Below, in pieces: positions 1 through 6,094 of a stretch of DNA of 6,622 nucleotides. This stretch comes from Candidatus Enterousia merdequi (lineage in GTDB: Bacteria; Pseudomonadota; Alphaproteobacteria; Rs-D84): NCBI GenBank assembly GCA_018065345.1, contig JAGHTM010000148.1, positions 1 through 6,622 of the forward strand, in the 5' to 3' direction. Positions within the stretch are counted from its first letter, which is position 1, and each line of letters opens with the position of its first letter. The translations under genes were made by a program, and so were the position numbers. Below the pieces are notes generated by a model. It was not told the DNA's origin and ran no database searches. It saw only the letters and a program-made list of their open reading frames with translations.

Positions 1-101
1 AACACCTTTGGAAACCAAACATTGTTCAAATGGACGAATATTCAGAAAAATCTGCAAAATTATTAAAAAGTTTTTTTGAAAAACTTCGTAATAAAAATTA
101 A
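1..101 (+). CDS. C-terminal end of an unidentified protein (5' end outside window)
   Basis: The frame whose first complete codon is at position 3 stays open to a TAA at 99-101 and encodes 32 residues, beginning HLWKPNIVQMDEYSEK and ending FFEKLRNKN. The tail is rich in lysine, glutamate, leucine and phenylalanine, as expected of an amphipathic C-terminal helix. That, and the close fit of its stop codon with the stop of the convergent gpmI, make it a credible gene end. The fragment is too short to name a family or function. A terminator-like hairpin for the opposite strand lies inside its last codons (68-86). Confidence 0.6.
   Translation, partial: HLWKPNIVQMDEYSEKSAKLLKSFFEKLRNKN
65..86 (-). 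terminator. Candidate intrinsic terminator of gpmI, inside the convergent gene
   Basis: Reading the minus strand just past the gpmI stop codon, the sequence forms a perfect 8-base-pair hairpin: AAGTTTTT (86-79), a 3-base loop (78-76), and AAAAACTT (75-68), followed by TTT at 67-65, giving a run of five T with the end of the stem. The structure starts 12 bases after the stop codon, a normal distance for a rho-independent terminator. The stem has only one G-C pair, so it may be weak. On the plus strand the same hairpin is not followed by a T run, so it is orientation-specific. Confidence 0.35.
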
Positions 102-1564
102 ACCAATGAATTTCCAGTCATCTCGGCTGGTTTTTCTATATTCAACAATTTTAATATAGTTGGCGCAACATCAGACAAACCACCATCTTTTGCAACAAAT
201 TTTTCTTTTGAAACCATTATAAAATTGACTAAATTTGTTGTATGTGAAGTCAAAGGGACGTCTTGTTCATAATTCCACATTTGTTCTGCATTTCCGTGGT
301 CTGCGATAATTAAAACAGCGCCGTCTAAATCAAGAACCTTTGGAACAATTCTTGATAATTGTTTATCCAGACATTCCATTGCTTTGATTGCGGCAATTTC
401 ATTTCCGGTATGTCCAACCATATCGCCATTTGCAAAGTTTAATAACACCACGTCAAATTTAGATAATCTTGGCAACAAAGCATCTGTTATTTCATTTGCA
501 GACATTTCTGGTTTCATATCAAAAGTTGCAACTTTTGGAGAATCTATTAAAACTTTTTCTTCGTTTTTATAATCTATATTGCGTTCTGCATCCATAAAAT
601 AAGTTACATGATTGTATTTTTCCGTTTCTGCAATTCTTAATTGAGATTTTCCATTTTCTGCCAAAACATCGCCCAAAGTATTTATTGTTTTTATGTCTGG
701 CAAAAGTGCAGGGCATAATTCATCCAATCCTTCGCCATATTGAGAAAAACATAATATATGGCAGCCAGTTTCAACAACTTTACGCATAATTTGACGTGCG
801 CGATCAGAACGATAATTACAAAACAGAAAACCGTCTTTGGTTGTTATTTGTGTTGTTTTTATGATTGTTGGTTTAATAAATTCGTCATATTCTCCACGCG
901 CGTAAGAATCTTTTAATGCATCATCTATTGTTTGTGCGTGATATTCTGATTCACCTTTGGCAATAGCATCAAAAGCAAGTTGTGTTCTGTCCATGTTATT
1001 GTTTCTGTCCATTGTGTAATAACGCCCAGACAAAGTTCCAAAAAATACAGAATTATTTTCAAAATAAATGTTTAATTCAGATTTTATCACATCAATATAT
1101 TTTTGTGCAGATTGTGGTGGTGTATCACGACCGTCTGCGATAAAATGAATACATACACGAAGTCCAGATTTCAAAACATATTTAATTGCTTTTAATATAT
1201 CTGTCAAATTAGCATGAACACGACCATCAGACATTAAACCAGCAACATGAACGATACCACCGTCTTGTTTTACAGATTTTATAAAATCATTTAATTGTTT
1301 ATTAGTATTCAAATCTTCTATTTCAAAACGACGTAAAAATTGGTTTACAATTCGACCAGAGCCAATAGTTATGTGTCCAACTTCTGAATTACCCATAACA
1401 CCGTCTGGAAGTCCAACAGCATTTCCAGAGGCATTTAATTTAGAATGTGGATATTTATTTAATAATTCATCAAAAAAAGGCATTTTTGCCAAAGCAACAG
1501 CATTATGTTGTGTTTTTTCGTTTATGCCAACGCCATCCATTATACATAAAACAATTGGTTTCAT
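98..1564 (-). CDS. gpmI: 2,3-bisphosphoglycerate-independent phosphoglycerate mutase (iPGM)
   Basis: This cytosolic enzyme interconverts 3-phosphoglycerate and 2-phosphoglycerate in glycolysis and gluconeogenesis, using two metal ions (usually manganese) and a phosphoserine intermediate. The 488 residues are slightly short of the usual 505-515 but complete. Visible family motifs in order: MDGVG with metal ligand Asp10; GNSEVGH with the nucleophile Ser60; SDGRVHAN (112-119); ADGRDTPP (143-150); YYTMDR and MDR (182-193); NYRSDRARQ (250-258); EKYNHVTYFM (315-324); KVATFDMKPEMSA (344-356); NFANGDMVGH with Asp381 and His385; ADHGNAE with Asp422 and His423; TSHTTN with His441. All metal-binding and catalytic positions known in the family are present, so it should be active. 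ATG at 1564 is preceded by a good Shine-Dalgarno sequence. It is divergent from the XRE regulator, and its TAA (100-98) overlaps the stop of the left-edge gene. Identification is secure. Confidence 0.98.
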   Translation of the reverse strand: MKPIVLCIMDGVGINEKTQHNAVALAKMPFFDELLNKYPHSKLNASGNAVGLPDGVMGNSEVGHITIGSGRIVNQFLRRFEIEDLNTNKQLNDFIKSVKQDGGIVHVAGLMSDGRVHANLTDILKAIKYVLKSGLRVCIHFIADGRDTPPQSAQKYIDVIKSELNIYFENNSVFFGTLSGRYYTMDRNNNMDRTQLAFDAIAKGESEYHAQTIDDALKDSYARGEYDEFIKPTIIKTTQITTKDGFLFCNYRSDRARQIMRKVVETGCHILCFSQYGEGLDELCPALLPDIKTINTLGDVLAENGKSQLRIAETEKYNHVTYFMDAERNIDYKNEEKVLIDSPKVATFDMKPEMSANEITDALLPRLSKFDVVLLNFANGDMVGHTGNEIAAIKAMECLDKQLSRIVPKVLDLDGAVLIIADHGNAEQMWNYEQDVPLTSHTTNLVNFIMVSKEKFVAKDGGLSDVAPTILKLLNIEKPAEMTGNSLV

Positions 1565-1572
1565 ATCTTAAA

Positions 1573-1579
1573 TCCTTTC
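1573..1579 (-). promoter_or_regulatory. Ribosome-binding site of gpmI
   Basis: The minus strand reads GAAAGGA ending 8 bases before the ATG at 1564-1562. This is a strong Shine-Dalgarno match and fixes the start that gives MKPIVLCIMDGVG, the usual short N-terminus of iPGM before the first metal ligand. Confidence 0.75.
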
Positions 1580-1586
1580 AAAACAG

Positions 1587-1615
1587 ATGTTATCATATAA
1601 GTTTTTTGATTGCAA
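1587..1615 (-). promoter_or_regulatory. Weak candidate promoter for gpmI
   Basis: On the minus strand, TTGCAA (1615-1610) stands 17 bases before TAACAT (1592-1587); each matches the sigma-70 consensus at four of six positions. A better -10-like hexamer, TATGAT (1597-1592), overlaps it but lies only 12 bases from that -35. The region is very AT-rich, so chance matches are likely. gpmI must have a promoter between 1580 and the regulator or inside the regulator, since no gene precedes it on this strand here. Confidence 0.2.
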
Positions 1616-1638
1616 AATAAAAAGAAAAATTGTATATT
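1610..1638 (+). promoter_or_regulatory. Candidate sigma-70 promoter for the XRE regulator
   Basis: TTGCAA (1610-1615; four of six match to the -35 consensus) is followed after exactly 17 bases by TATATT (1633-1638; five of six match to the -10). Transcription would start near 1645, leaving a leader of about 40 bases that contains the ribosome-binding site. TTGCAA is its own reverse complement, so the same hexamer could serve as -35 for gpmI on the other strand. An alternative, TTCAAA (1637-1642) to TATAAA (1661-1666), would place the start almost on the Shine-Dalgarno site and is less likely. Confidence 0.4.
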
Positions 1639-1674
1639 CAAAAACAAAGGAAGAATTTCTTATAAAATTACATA

Positions 1675-1679
1675 AGGGG
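1675..1679 (+). promoter_or_regulatory. Ribosome-binding site that decides the regulator start
   Basis: AGGGG lies 6 bases before the ATG at 1686. The longer in-frame reading from ATG 1587 has no Shine-Dalgarno sequence, adds 33 lysine-rich residues unlike the family, and overlaps the candidate promoter. The start at 1686 is therefore preferred. Confidence 0.7.
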
Positions 1680-1685
1680 TTTAAG

Positions 1686-2096
1686 ATGGCACGCAAAGCA
1701 GGACTTATAAACGAAGTAGACCGTCACATTGCTAAACGTTTACAATTAAGACGTGTTATGCTTGGATTGTCACAATCAGATTTAGCACAAAAATGCGGGG
1801 TTAGTTTCCAACAAATCCAAAAATATGAAACTGCGGGCAATCGTATTCCTGCTGCAAGATTATTTGATTTAAGTCAAGCACTTGAAACATCTGTTGCGTT
1901 TTTCTTTTCCGGACTGCCAGGAAATTTTCCACCGGAAACGAAAGCAAATCGTTCTATACGTGATTCAGAAGCAAAAGAAAACGCCCCTTTGAGTAAAAAT
2001 GAATCATTAACACTTATAAACCTTTATTGGGATTTGCCTTCTGATTCGCAACGCGAAATGGTTATGCAAATGTTAAAAACATTAAACGGCCAATAA
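1686..2096 (+). CDS. XRE-family helix-turn-helix transcriptional regulator, PraR/PhrR-like
   Basis: A cytosolic DNA-binding protein of 136 residues, expected to act as a dimer. The Cro/C1-type HTH domain covers about residues 13-70: helix 2 in LSQSDLAQKCG (28-38), recognition helix in VSFQQIQKYETA (39-50), then GNRIPAARLFDLSQALE (51-67) and FFFSGLPG (72-79). This arrangement and the length match the short alphaproteobacterial regulators typified by rhizobial PraR/PhrR; in rhizobia such proteins have been linked to stress response and quorum-sensing control, but the role here is unknown. A polar, lysine/glutamate-rich linker (80-104) leads to a C-terminal helical segment (105-134) resembling the family's usual tail. 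It is divergent from gpmI and convergent with the 479-residue exported-protein gene 40 bases away. No partner gene on its strand is seen, so it looks monocistronic. Family call is firm; targets are not known. Confidence 0.9.
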   Translation: MARKAGLINEVDRHIAKRLQLRRVMLGLSQSDLAQKCGVSFQQIQKYETAGNRIPAARLFDLSQALETSVAFFFSGLPGNFPPETKANRSIRDSEAKENAPLSKNESLTLINLYWDLPSDSQREMVMQMLKTLNGQ

Positions 2097-2108
2097 ATAT
2101 AATCTTAT

Positions 2109-2153
2109 AAAAACAAAATAATTTTTGACAAATCTGCTATTGTTGTTTAGCAG
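2109..2153 (-). terminator. Weak candidate terminator at the end of the exported-protein operon
   Basis: Reading the minus strand, CTGCTA (2153-2148) and TAGCAG (2139-2134) form a 6-base-pair stem with an 8-base loop that includes the TAG stop codon (2139-2137). A second small stem, CAAAA/TTTTG with a 4-base loop (2127-2114), follows and is itself followed directly by five T (2113-2109). The first stem lacks an adjacent T run and the second is nearly all A-T, so neither is a textbook terminator. Convergent genes only 40 bases apart do require transcription to end here or in each other's coding region. Confidence 0.25.
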
Positions 2154-3576
2154 CCTGTTGTAGCATAGAATTACCAGCCTGTTGTAATATGCTGTTTTGA
2201 GAATATTTTAGCATTTCTGATGCCATATCAGTATCACGTATTGCGCCATCAGATGTAGCACCATTCATCTTTGCTTTCATTTTTTCTGCCACCGCTAAAC
2301 CTTGCGCATTATTTAATAATCTATTACTACTTATTTTCGCAACAAAAGTATCTACAGCAGAAGATGTATTGTTAGCATCAGTTGTGTTCAGTACGCATTC
2401 TTGAAACTTTTCCATATTAACCAATGACCAACATTGTAATGTAGCTGCTTCTGTTCTGTTGTTACCATATTTTAAGGCATCAGTTCCTAAACGACGCGCA
2501 TCCTTACATGTACAATCTACATTATCAAAATATTGTCCTACTGGGCATTTAATACATTTACCAAACGAATTATCACCCAAAACAGAACATTTTCCAGATT
2601 GAACAGTGTCACCACAAGCCACACAATTATATGACGAATCTAAAGCCTTTGAACCATCTGAACAAATAACAGCTGTACATATTCCATTGATTTGAGTAGT
2701 ATGCCCTTTACTTTTATTAAAATTTTTCTTATCTTCTGCGGAACAAAATATGTCAGCCCCACAATTTTTTGACGATATTGAACATTTATCATCTTTTGTA
2801 AAACCTTGTGCACACAAAACTTTTTTTATACCAGTTGTGGTACTAGAACTCTGCAACCACGTTGTTGCCGGATGGTCACCAACAGCCGACAACAAGATAG
2901 GTTCCGCCTCAATGCCATGTTCATTAAATTTTGTTGCACCAACGACTATATTATGAACATAAAAATTATTCACCCAAGTAGCATCTAAAATTGCTATGTA
3001 TTCAGCAACCCCCATGCGTCCTTTTGACCATTTGATAGAATCGTTTCCTTGATATGGACTACTATTTCTCAATGCGTCTATTGCACTTTTATAATCTGTT
3101 GTATTACATGCAGATTCTGTATTTGTTTGATCTTTGCAAGCCAAACCATCCCAACCAGGTTCACAAAACCATGCACATGGCAATCCTGGCCAATTAGGTT
3201 GTTGAAACATCATAGGAAAATAAGTGTTAGAAGAGGCCACATGGATTTGAGTTAAACAAAATTCTGCTCCATGTTCTGAAATATTATTTGCAACAAAAGC
3301 AATAATTGCCTGGTCATCTTTGTTGTTTTGCGCTGTGTCTCCAGACGTGTCACCACAACATGCAAAACCATCTTTAATTCTAAAATCTCCAAAACCAGAA
3401 CTTTTATCTTGGATATATGTCGGATTAATCTGAGGATTTCCCCAAATTTGTTTGATAGAATCGGTTACTTTATATGTTAAACCGGAACCAATATTATCAT
3501 TTGTTAATTCATAATAAGCACCATAAGACATTACTGGTGCTAGGAAACATATAAAAAAACTAAATAACTTATTCAT
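2137..3576 (-). CDS. Exported cysteine-rich protein of unknown function (479 residues)
   Basis: I do not recognise a named family. Residues 1-20 form a Sec signal peptide (Lys3, hydrophobic core LFSFFICFLAPV, likely cleavage after Gly19 or Ala20); there is no lipobox. The mature part has 22 cysteines, an even number consistent with disulfides formed outside the cytosol. Residues 73-157 hold seven, including Cys-Cys (73-74) and an EGF-like stretch CEPGWDGLAC (138-147). A longer section (158-254) has no cysteine. Residues 255-357 are dense in cysteine, including CVAC (318-321) and CIKCPVGQYFDNVDCTC (341-357), a CxxCPxGxYF pattern like the cysteine-rich modules of eukaryotic receptor or surface proteins. 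Cys382 and Cys394 follow. The last 85 residues are helical and glutamine-rich, with a short repeat at the end. ATG 3576 has a good Shine-Dalgarno site overlapping the stop of the upstream exported protein. Probably periplasmic or cell-surface; a binding or adhesive role is only a guess. Confidence 0.9.
   Translation of the reverse strand: MNKLFSFFICFLAPVMSYGAYYELTNDNIGSGLTYKVTDSIKQIWGNPQINPTYIQDKSSGFGDFRIKDGFACCGDTSGDTAQNNKDDQAIIAFVANNISEHGAEFCLTQIHVASSNTYFPMMFQQPNWPGLPCAWFCEPGWDGLACKDQTNTESACNTTDYKSAIDALRNSSPYQGNDSIKWSKGRMGVAEYIAILDATWVNNFYVHNIVVGATKFNEHGIEAEPILLSAVGDHPATTWLQSSSTTTGIKKVLCAQGFTKDDKCSISSKNCGADIFCSAEDKKNFNKSKGHTTQINGICTAVICSDGSKALDSSYNCVACGDTVQSGKCSVLGDNSFGKCIKCPVGQYFDNVDCTCKDARRLGTDALKYGNNRTEAATLQCWSLVNMEKFQECVLNTTDANNTSSAVDTFVAKISSNRLLNNAQGLAVAEKMKAKMNGATSDGAIRDTDMASEMLKYSQNSILQQAGNSMLQQAAKQQ
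2149..2196 (-). repeat. Tandem 8-codon repeat at the C-terminus of the 479-residue protein
   Basis: Residues 461-468 (NSILQQAG) and 469-476 (NSMLQQAA) are a direct tandem repeat, visible in the DNA as two copies of CAGCCTGTTGTA (plus-strand reading) 24 bases apart. The unit is amphipathic and glutamine-rich and could extend a C-terminal helix. Confidence 0.7.
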
Positions 3577-3583
3577 ACTAACG

Positions 3584-3590
3584 CTTCCTT
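3584..3590 (-). promoter_or_regulatory. Ribosome-binding site overlapping the upstream stop codon
   Basis: The minus strand reads AAGGAAG (3590-3584), 7 bases before the ATG at 3576. Its first two bases are part of the TAA stop (3591-3589) of the 832-residue protein, so a ribosome terminating there sits on the initiation region of the next gene. This arrangement favours translational coupling. Confidence 0.7.
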
Positions 3591-6087
3591 ATTTTACATA
3601 ACAATCACTACCGGTCCAGTACCCACCCAAATCAGAGCATCGCATCCGATACCATTCATTATTTAACAAACATTTATGATTAGACGAATCATATTGTGTA
3701 GTTCCCGTCATACCAGGCATACCTGATTGCATCGTACATAACTGTTTAATAGTTGGTATCATACACACACCCCAACCAAATGACTTAGCACCTCTAGTGA
3801 CATGTTGGACACCTGTGCTTTCTATAGTAAGTGTATATCCGGTTACACCTGTATTAGCGATAGATTTCAAATCACTTCCATTACCAAACACTCTTTCAAG
3901 CCACAAAGGAGACACACTTACCAAAGCGTCTGAATCATCAACACTATTGCCATTAGCATCCCAAATAACATTACCTTCTTTACCTGTTGCTAACACTGCT
4001 GAACATTCTTTTTGCAGCAAAACACCTAAATTCGTTTTTATATCATCAACAATCTTTTGTACCTTGCCACTAATATCAACGCGCTCTTTAAAATATCCGT
4101 CTGTACTATCATCCGCAATAGTATTAGCTGTATCGCTATCAACAAAATCTTGTGCACAAATAGTTTTAGCATACGATTCAAGAGCACCAAATATAGTATT
4201 TTTTGTCGCATCGTTATTACTATCACCAGCGTTTCCAACAGCTCTTAATCTGCACCCCCAAGGATACGGATGTTCTGAATCGCCAGAAGCAGGGGCGCAC
4301 AATTCTTGTGCATATTGTTTTAACCCTTCCTCACAACCTTCTTCTACTTTTACCGCATCAACAGTATCAGCAAAAGCTAACAACGATTGTAATCCACATG
4401 TTTTTCCCGACACAGGCGAAATCACCTTTGTTTCATCATTGTACTCACAGCCATCTGGATCCCCGTACAATGCAGCACACGCCATTACTTTACTATAACA
4501 CATACCACGAGCCGTCACAGCAGCTATTGCCCCAGATGCTTGAGCTGTGGTATCATCGTAATCTAACAATGCTTCCGATTGAGTGTCATAACATTCTTTC
4601 ATTGTTGATACACAAGAATTTTTAATTTCTTCTATCTTAGCATCTTGTGCTTGGGCAATTTGAATAATAGCAGAACGTTTAAATTCATACCAAACTGTAT
4701 CTGCTATGCTACGACAAGAATCCAAAGCGGTCGTCGCAAACATTTTTTTGCCTTCCAAGAAATTATCAAAATCTGGATTTGCCTTAACAACATCTGCGTC
4801 ACCATTTAATATAATTAAAGAATTCAACCCAAATAAAGCCTGAGAATAAATTGGTTCTCCAGTTGAAGGATTAATATACATACCTGTATAATCTAAACAT
4901 CTTTCATAATCTGGACCACATGCAGTTGGTTGACGTAATGCTGTTTCAACCCTTGATAAACAATCATTTACATCTTGTGAATTATGTGCACGATATTCTT
5001 CTAATCTGGCTTCTCTTAAATATTTTTCTGCTGTTCTAATTGTTTCTTCTACGGATGTTTTCTTGGCATTTATGTTCTTTTCGTACGCATTACAATCTTG
5101 GGTTATCATTATAGAATATGCAGATTTTGCTAAATTAAACATAGCATCACCGCCACAAGATTCTTGAACAACATTTGAACATTGTTTCATTGCGCTATCA
5201 TATAACTCTTTGCCTTCTAAATCGGATAAATCTACGCCACTTCCACCAAATATAGAAGAAGAACCGCCACCCCATATATCACCATCAACACCACCAAAGC
5301 CACTTATGTCTAATATTCCCAAAGAATTCAAATTATTCTTTTTAGTTTGAGAAGAAGATTTTCCGGACAAAACATCACCAATACTATCTAGTAATTTTTG
5401 TGACGCACTGGTATCTTTTTTGATTGCTTCTTCACCAGCAGTAGCTGTGTACATTGCATTAACTTCTGCAGCAGATTTATCAACAGCGTTCAAATTGTTA
5501 TCTTGGAATTCTGCCAATAAAGCCAACGCAGAATCTAATCTGTCAGATGTGTCACGAAAATCTGTAAATCTGTCACTGCAATAACATCTTCTGTATGTAT
5601 CATTAGCATTTGCACAAAGTTGATCCATACATGTTGCATAGGCATCACGACAATTTGCATATCCTGCACCCATTTTTGTCACATCGTTAAAAACAGCAGT
5701 TGCACGAGATGTTCCAGCACGAGAGAATTTTGCACCAGATTTTACAATTGTTTTTGATGTTCCAGAACGAGCAAAAGTAGGTTTTGTCGCAGACCTTGAG
5801 ACAGAAGAACTTTTAACAACTGGACGCGCAGAACGAACTGTTGCGGCACGGGTCGTAGCAGGGCGAGCAGTTACAACAGTACGACTTTTACGTGAATTTG
5901 CAGATGTTGAACGCGCAATTACAGACGTTGCAGAACGACGTATCGCAGCATTCGTAACAGAATCAGAATTACGTGCATTATTTTGAACTGTTGCACGTGG
6001 ATTTTGTTGTTGCACAGCAAAAGCCAAGGTTGGTATAACCGTTGCAACTATCGCTATTCTAAAAAAGTTTTTGATAAACCCAACCAA
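3589..6087 (-). CDS. Large exported cysteine-rich protein of unknown function, TTG start (832 residues)
   Basis: I do not recognise a named family. Residues 1-24 are a Sec signal peptide (Lys6, Arg10, core IAIVATVIPTLA, AFA cleavage site). Residues 31-131 are a low-complexity Arg/Ser/Thr/Ala segment with about 21 basic and one acidic residue. A cysteine cluster follows (Cys146, 153, 158, 168, 170) within YANCRDAYATCMDQLC and TYRRCYCSDRF. Residues 181-250 are mostly helical; 254-290 are Gly/Ser-rich (GFGG, WGGGSSS, FGGSG). The rest, to 832, is helical with scattered cysteines, including three more C-x6-C pairs (390/397, 492/499, 530/537), ending in a small module (806-829: C-x10-C-x11-C, with GGYWTGSDCY). 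All 28 cysteines lie after the signal peptide. The start must be TTG at 6087: an in-frame TAA sits at 6093-6091 and no ATG or GTG precedes the signal peptide. Followed after 12 bases by a second exported cysteine-rich protein. Likely envelope or surface structural protein. Confidence 0.9.
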   Translation of the reverse strand: MVGFIKNFFRIAIVATVIPTLAFAVQQQNPRATVQNNARNSDSVTNAAIRRSATSVIARSTSANSRKSRTVVTARPATTRAATVRSARPVVKSSSVSRSATKPTFARSGTSKTIVKSGAKFSRAGTSRATAVFNDVTKMGAGYANCRDAYATCMDQLCANANDTYRRCYCSDRFTDFRDTSDRLDSALALLAEFQDNNLNAVDKSAAEVNAMYTATAGEEAIKKDTSASQKLLDSIGDVLSGKSSSQTKKNNLNSLGILDISGFGGVDGDIWGGGSSSIFGGSGVDLSDLEGKELYDSAMKQCSNVVQESCGGDAMFNLAKSAYSIMITQDCNAYEKNINAKKTSVEETIRTAEKYLREARLEEYRAHNSQDVNDCLSRVETALRQPTACGPDYERCLDYTGMYINPSTGEPIYSQALFGLNSLIILNGDADVVKANPDFDNFLEGKKMFATTALDSCRSIADTVWYEFKRSAIIQIAQAQDAKIEEIKNSCVSTMKECYDTQSEALLDYDDTTAQASGAIAAVTARGMCYSKVMACAALYGDPDGCEYNDETKVISPVSGKTCGLQSLLAFADTVDAVKVEEGCEEGLKQYAQELCAPASGDSEHPYPWGCRLRAVGNAGDSNNDATKNTIFGALESYAKTICAQDFVDSDTANTIADDSTDGYFKERVDISGKVQKIVDDIKTNLGVLLQKECSAVLATGKEGNVIWDANGNSVDDSDALVSVSPLWLERVFGNGSDLKSIANTGVTGYTLTIESTGVQHVTRGAKSFGWGVCMIPTIKQLCTMQSGMPGMTGTTQYDSSNHKCLLNNEWYRMRCSDLGGYWTGSDCYVK
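5566..5661 (-). other. Cysteine cluster domain in the 832-residue protein
   Basis: Residues 143-174 hold five cysteines in 25 residues with spacing C-x6-C-x4-C-x9-C-x-C, accompanied by aromatic and charged residues (Tyr150, Tyr165, Arg166, Arg167, Tyr169). It directly follows the basic low-complexity segment and looks like the first folded part of the mature protein. The spacing does not match a zinc or heme motif that I know (no CxxCH), so disulfides are the simplest reading. Confidence 0.5.
5695..5997 (-). other. Basic Arg/Ser/Thr/Ala low-complexity region after the signal peptide
   Basis: Residues 31-131 contain about 15 arginines and 6 lysines against one aspartate, in a background of Ser, Thr, Ala and Val, with few large hydrophobic residues and no cysteine. 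It is predicted to be disordered. Short near-repeats occur (R-S-G-T-S-K at 107-112 and R-A-G-T-S-R at 123-128), and in DNA GATGTTCCAG[CA]ACGAG recurs 48 bases apart (5708-5723 and 5756-5771, 15 of 16 identical). A strongly basic linker outside the cytosol could bind acidic envelope polymers; that is inference. Confidence 0.7.
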
Positions 6088-6094
6088 TTTTTAT

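Larger units (their letters stand above)
1565..1687. repeat. Inverted repeat spanning the two divergent translation starts
   Basis: ATCTTAAA at 1565-1572 is the exact reverse complement of TTTAAGAT at 1680-1687. Extending inward, 1565-1578 and 1674-1687 pair at 12 of 14 positions, because both genes use a leader of the form AGG-x-x-TTTAAGAT just before or at the ATG. It could be shared Shine-Dalgarno context, or two oppositely oriented copies of a site read by the adjacent regulator. The match itself is seen directly; any role is inference. Confidence 0.4.

Noticed and set aside
1590..1600. TTAT-CAT-ATAA palindrome as a regulator operator
   Set aside because: Arms are only four A-T bases in a very AT-rich region and overlap promoter-like sequence; chance is a sufficient explanation.
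1587..1685. N-terminal extension of the regulator from ATG 1587
   Set aside because: It lacks a ribosome-binding site, encodes lysine-rich sequence unlike the family, and covers the likely promoter; the start at 1686 has AGGGG at good spacing.
1565..1685. CtrA-type site (TTAA-N7-TTAA) expected in alphaproteobacteria
   Set aside because: TTAA occurs at 1568-1571 and 1681-1684, but no pair has the 7-base spacing here, at 98-101, or before the 6087 start.
2137..3576. Lipoprotein signal at Cys10 of the 479-residue protein
   Set aside because: Residues before Cys10 (FFI) do not form a lipobox and the cysteine lies inside the hydrophobic core; a normal signal peptidase I site is present at 19-20.
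3797..4498. 233-codon open frame on the plus strand inside the large exported-protein gene
   Set aside because: It is fully antisense to a frame with a signal peptide and regular cysteine pattern, and its translation (Ser/Leu/Thr/Pro-rich) looks like an antisense shadow.
4203..4625. 140-codon plus-strand open frame rich in His, Leu and Gln
   Set aside because: Its composition is that expected from antisense reading of the coding strand, it has no good ribosome-binding site, and it overlaps both the real gene and another shadow frame.
5566..5661. Zinc-finger or c-type heme motif in the CYC and nearby cysteines
   Set aside because: There is no CxxCH, and the spacing C-x6-C-x4-C-x9-C-x-C fits no zinc motif known to me; the protein is exported, where disulfides are likelier.
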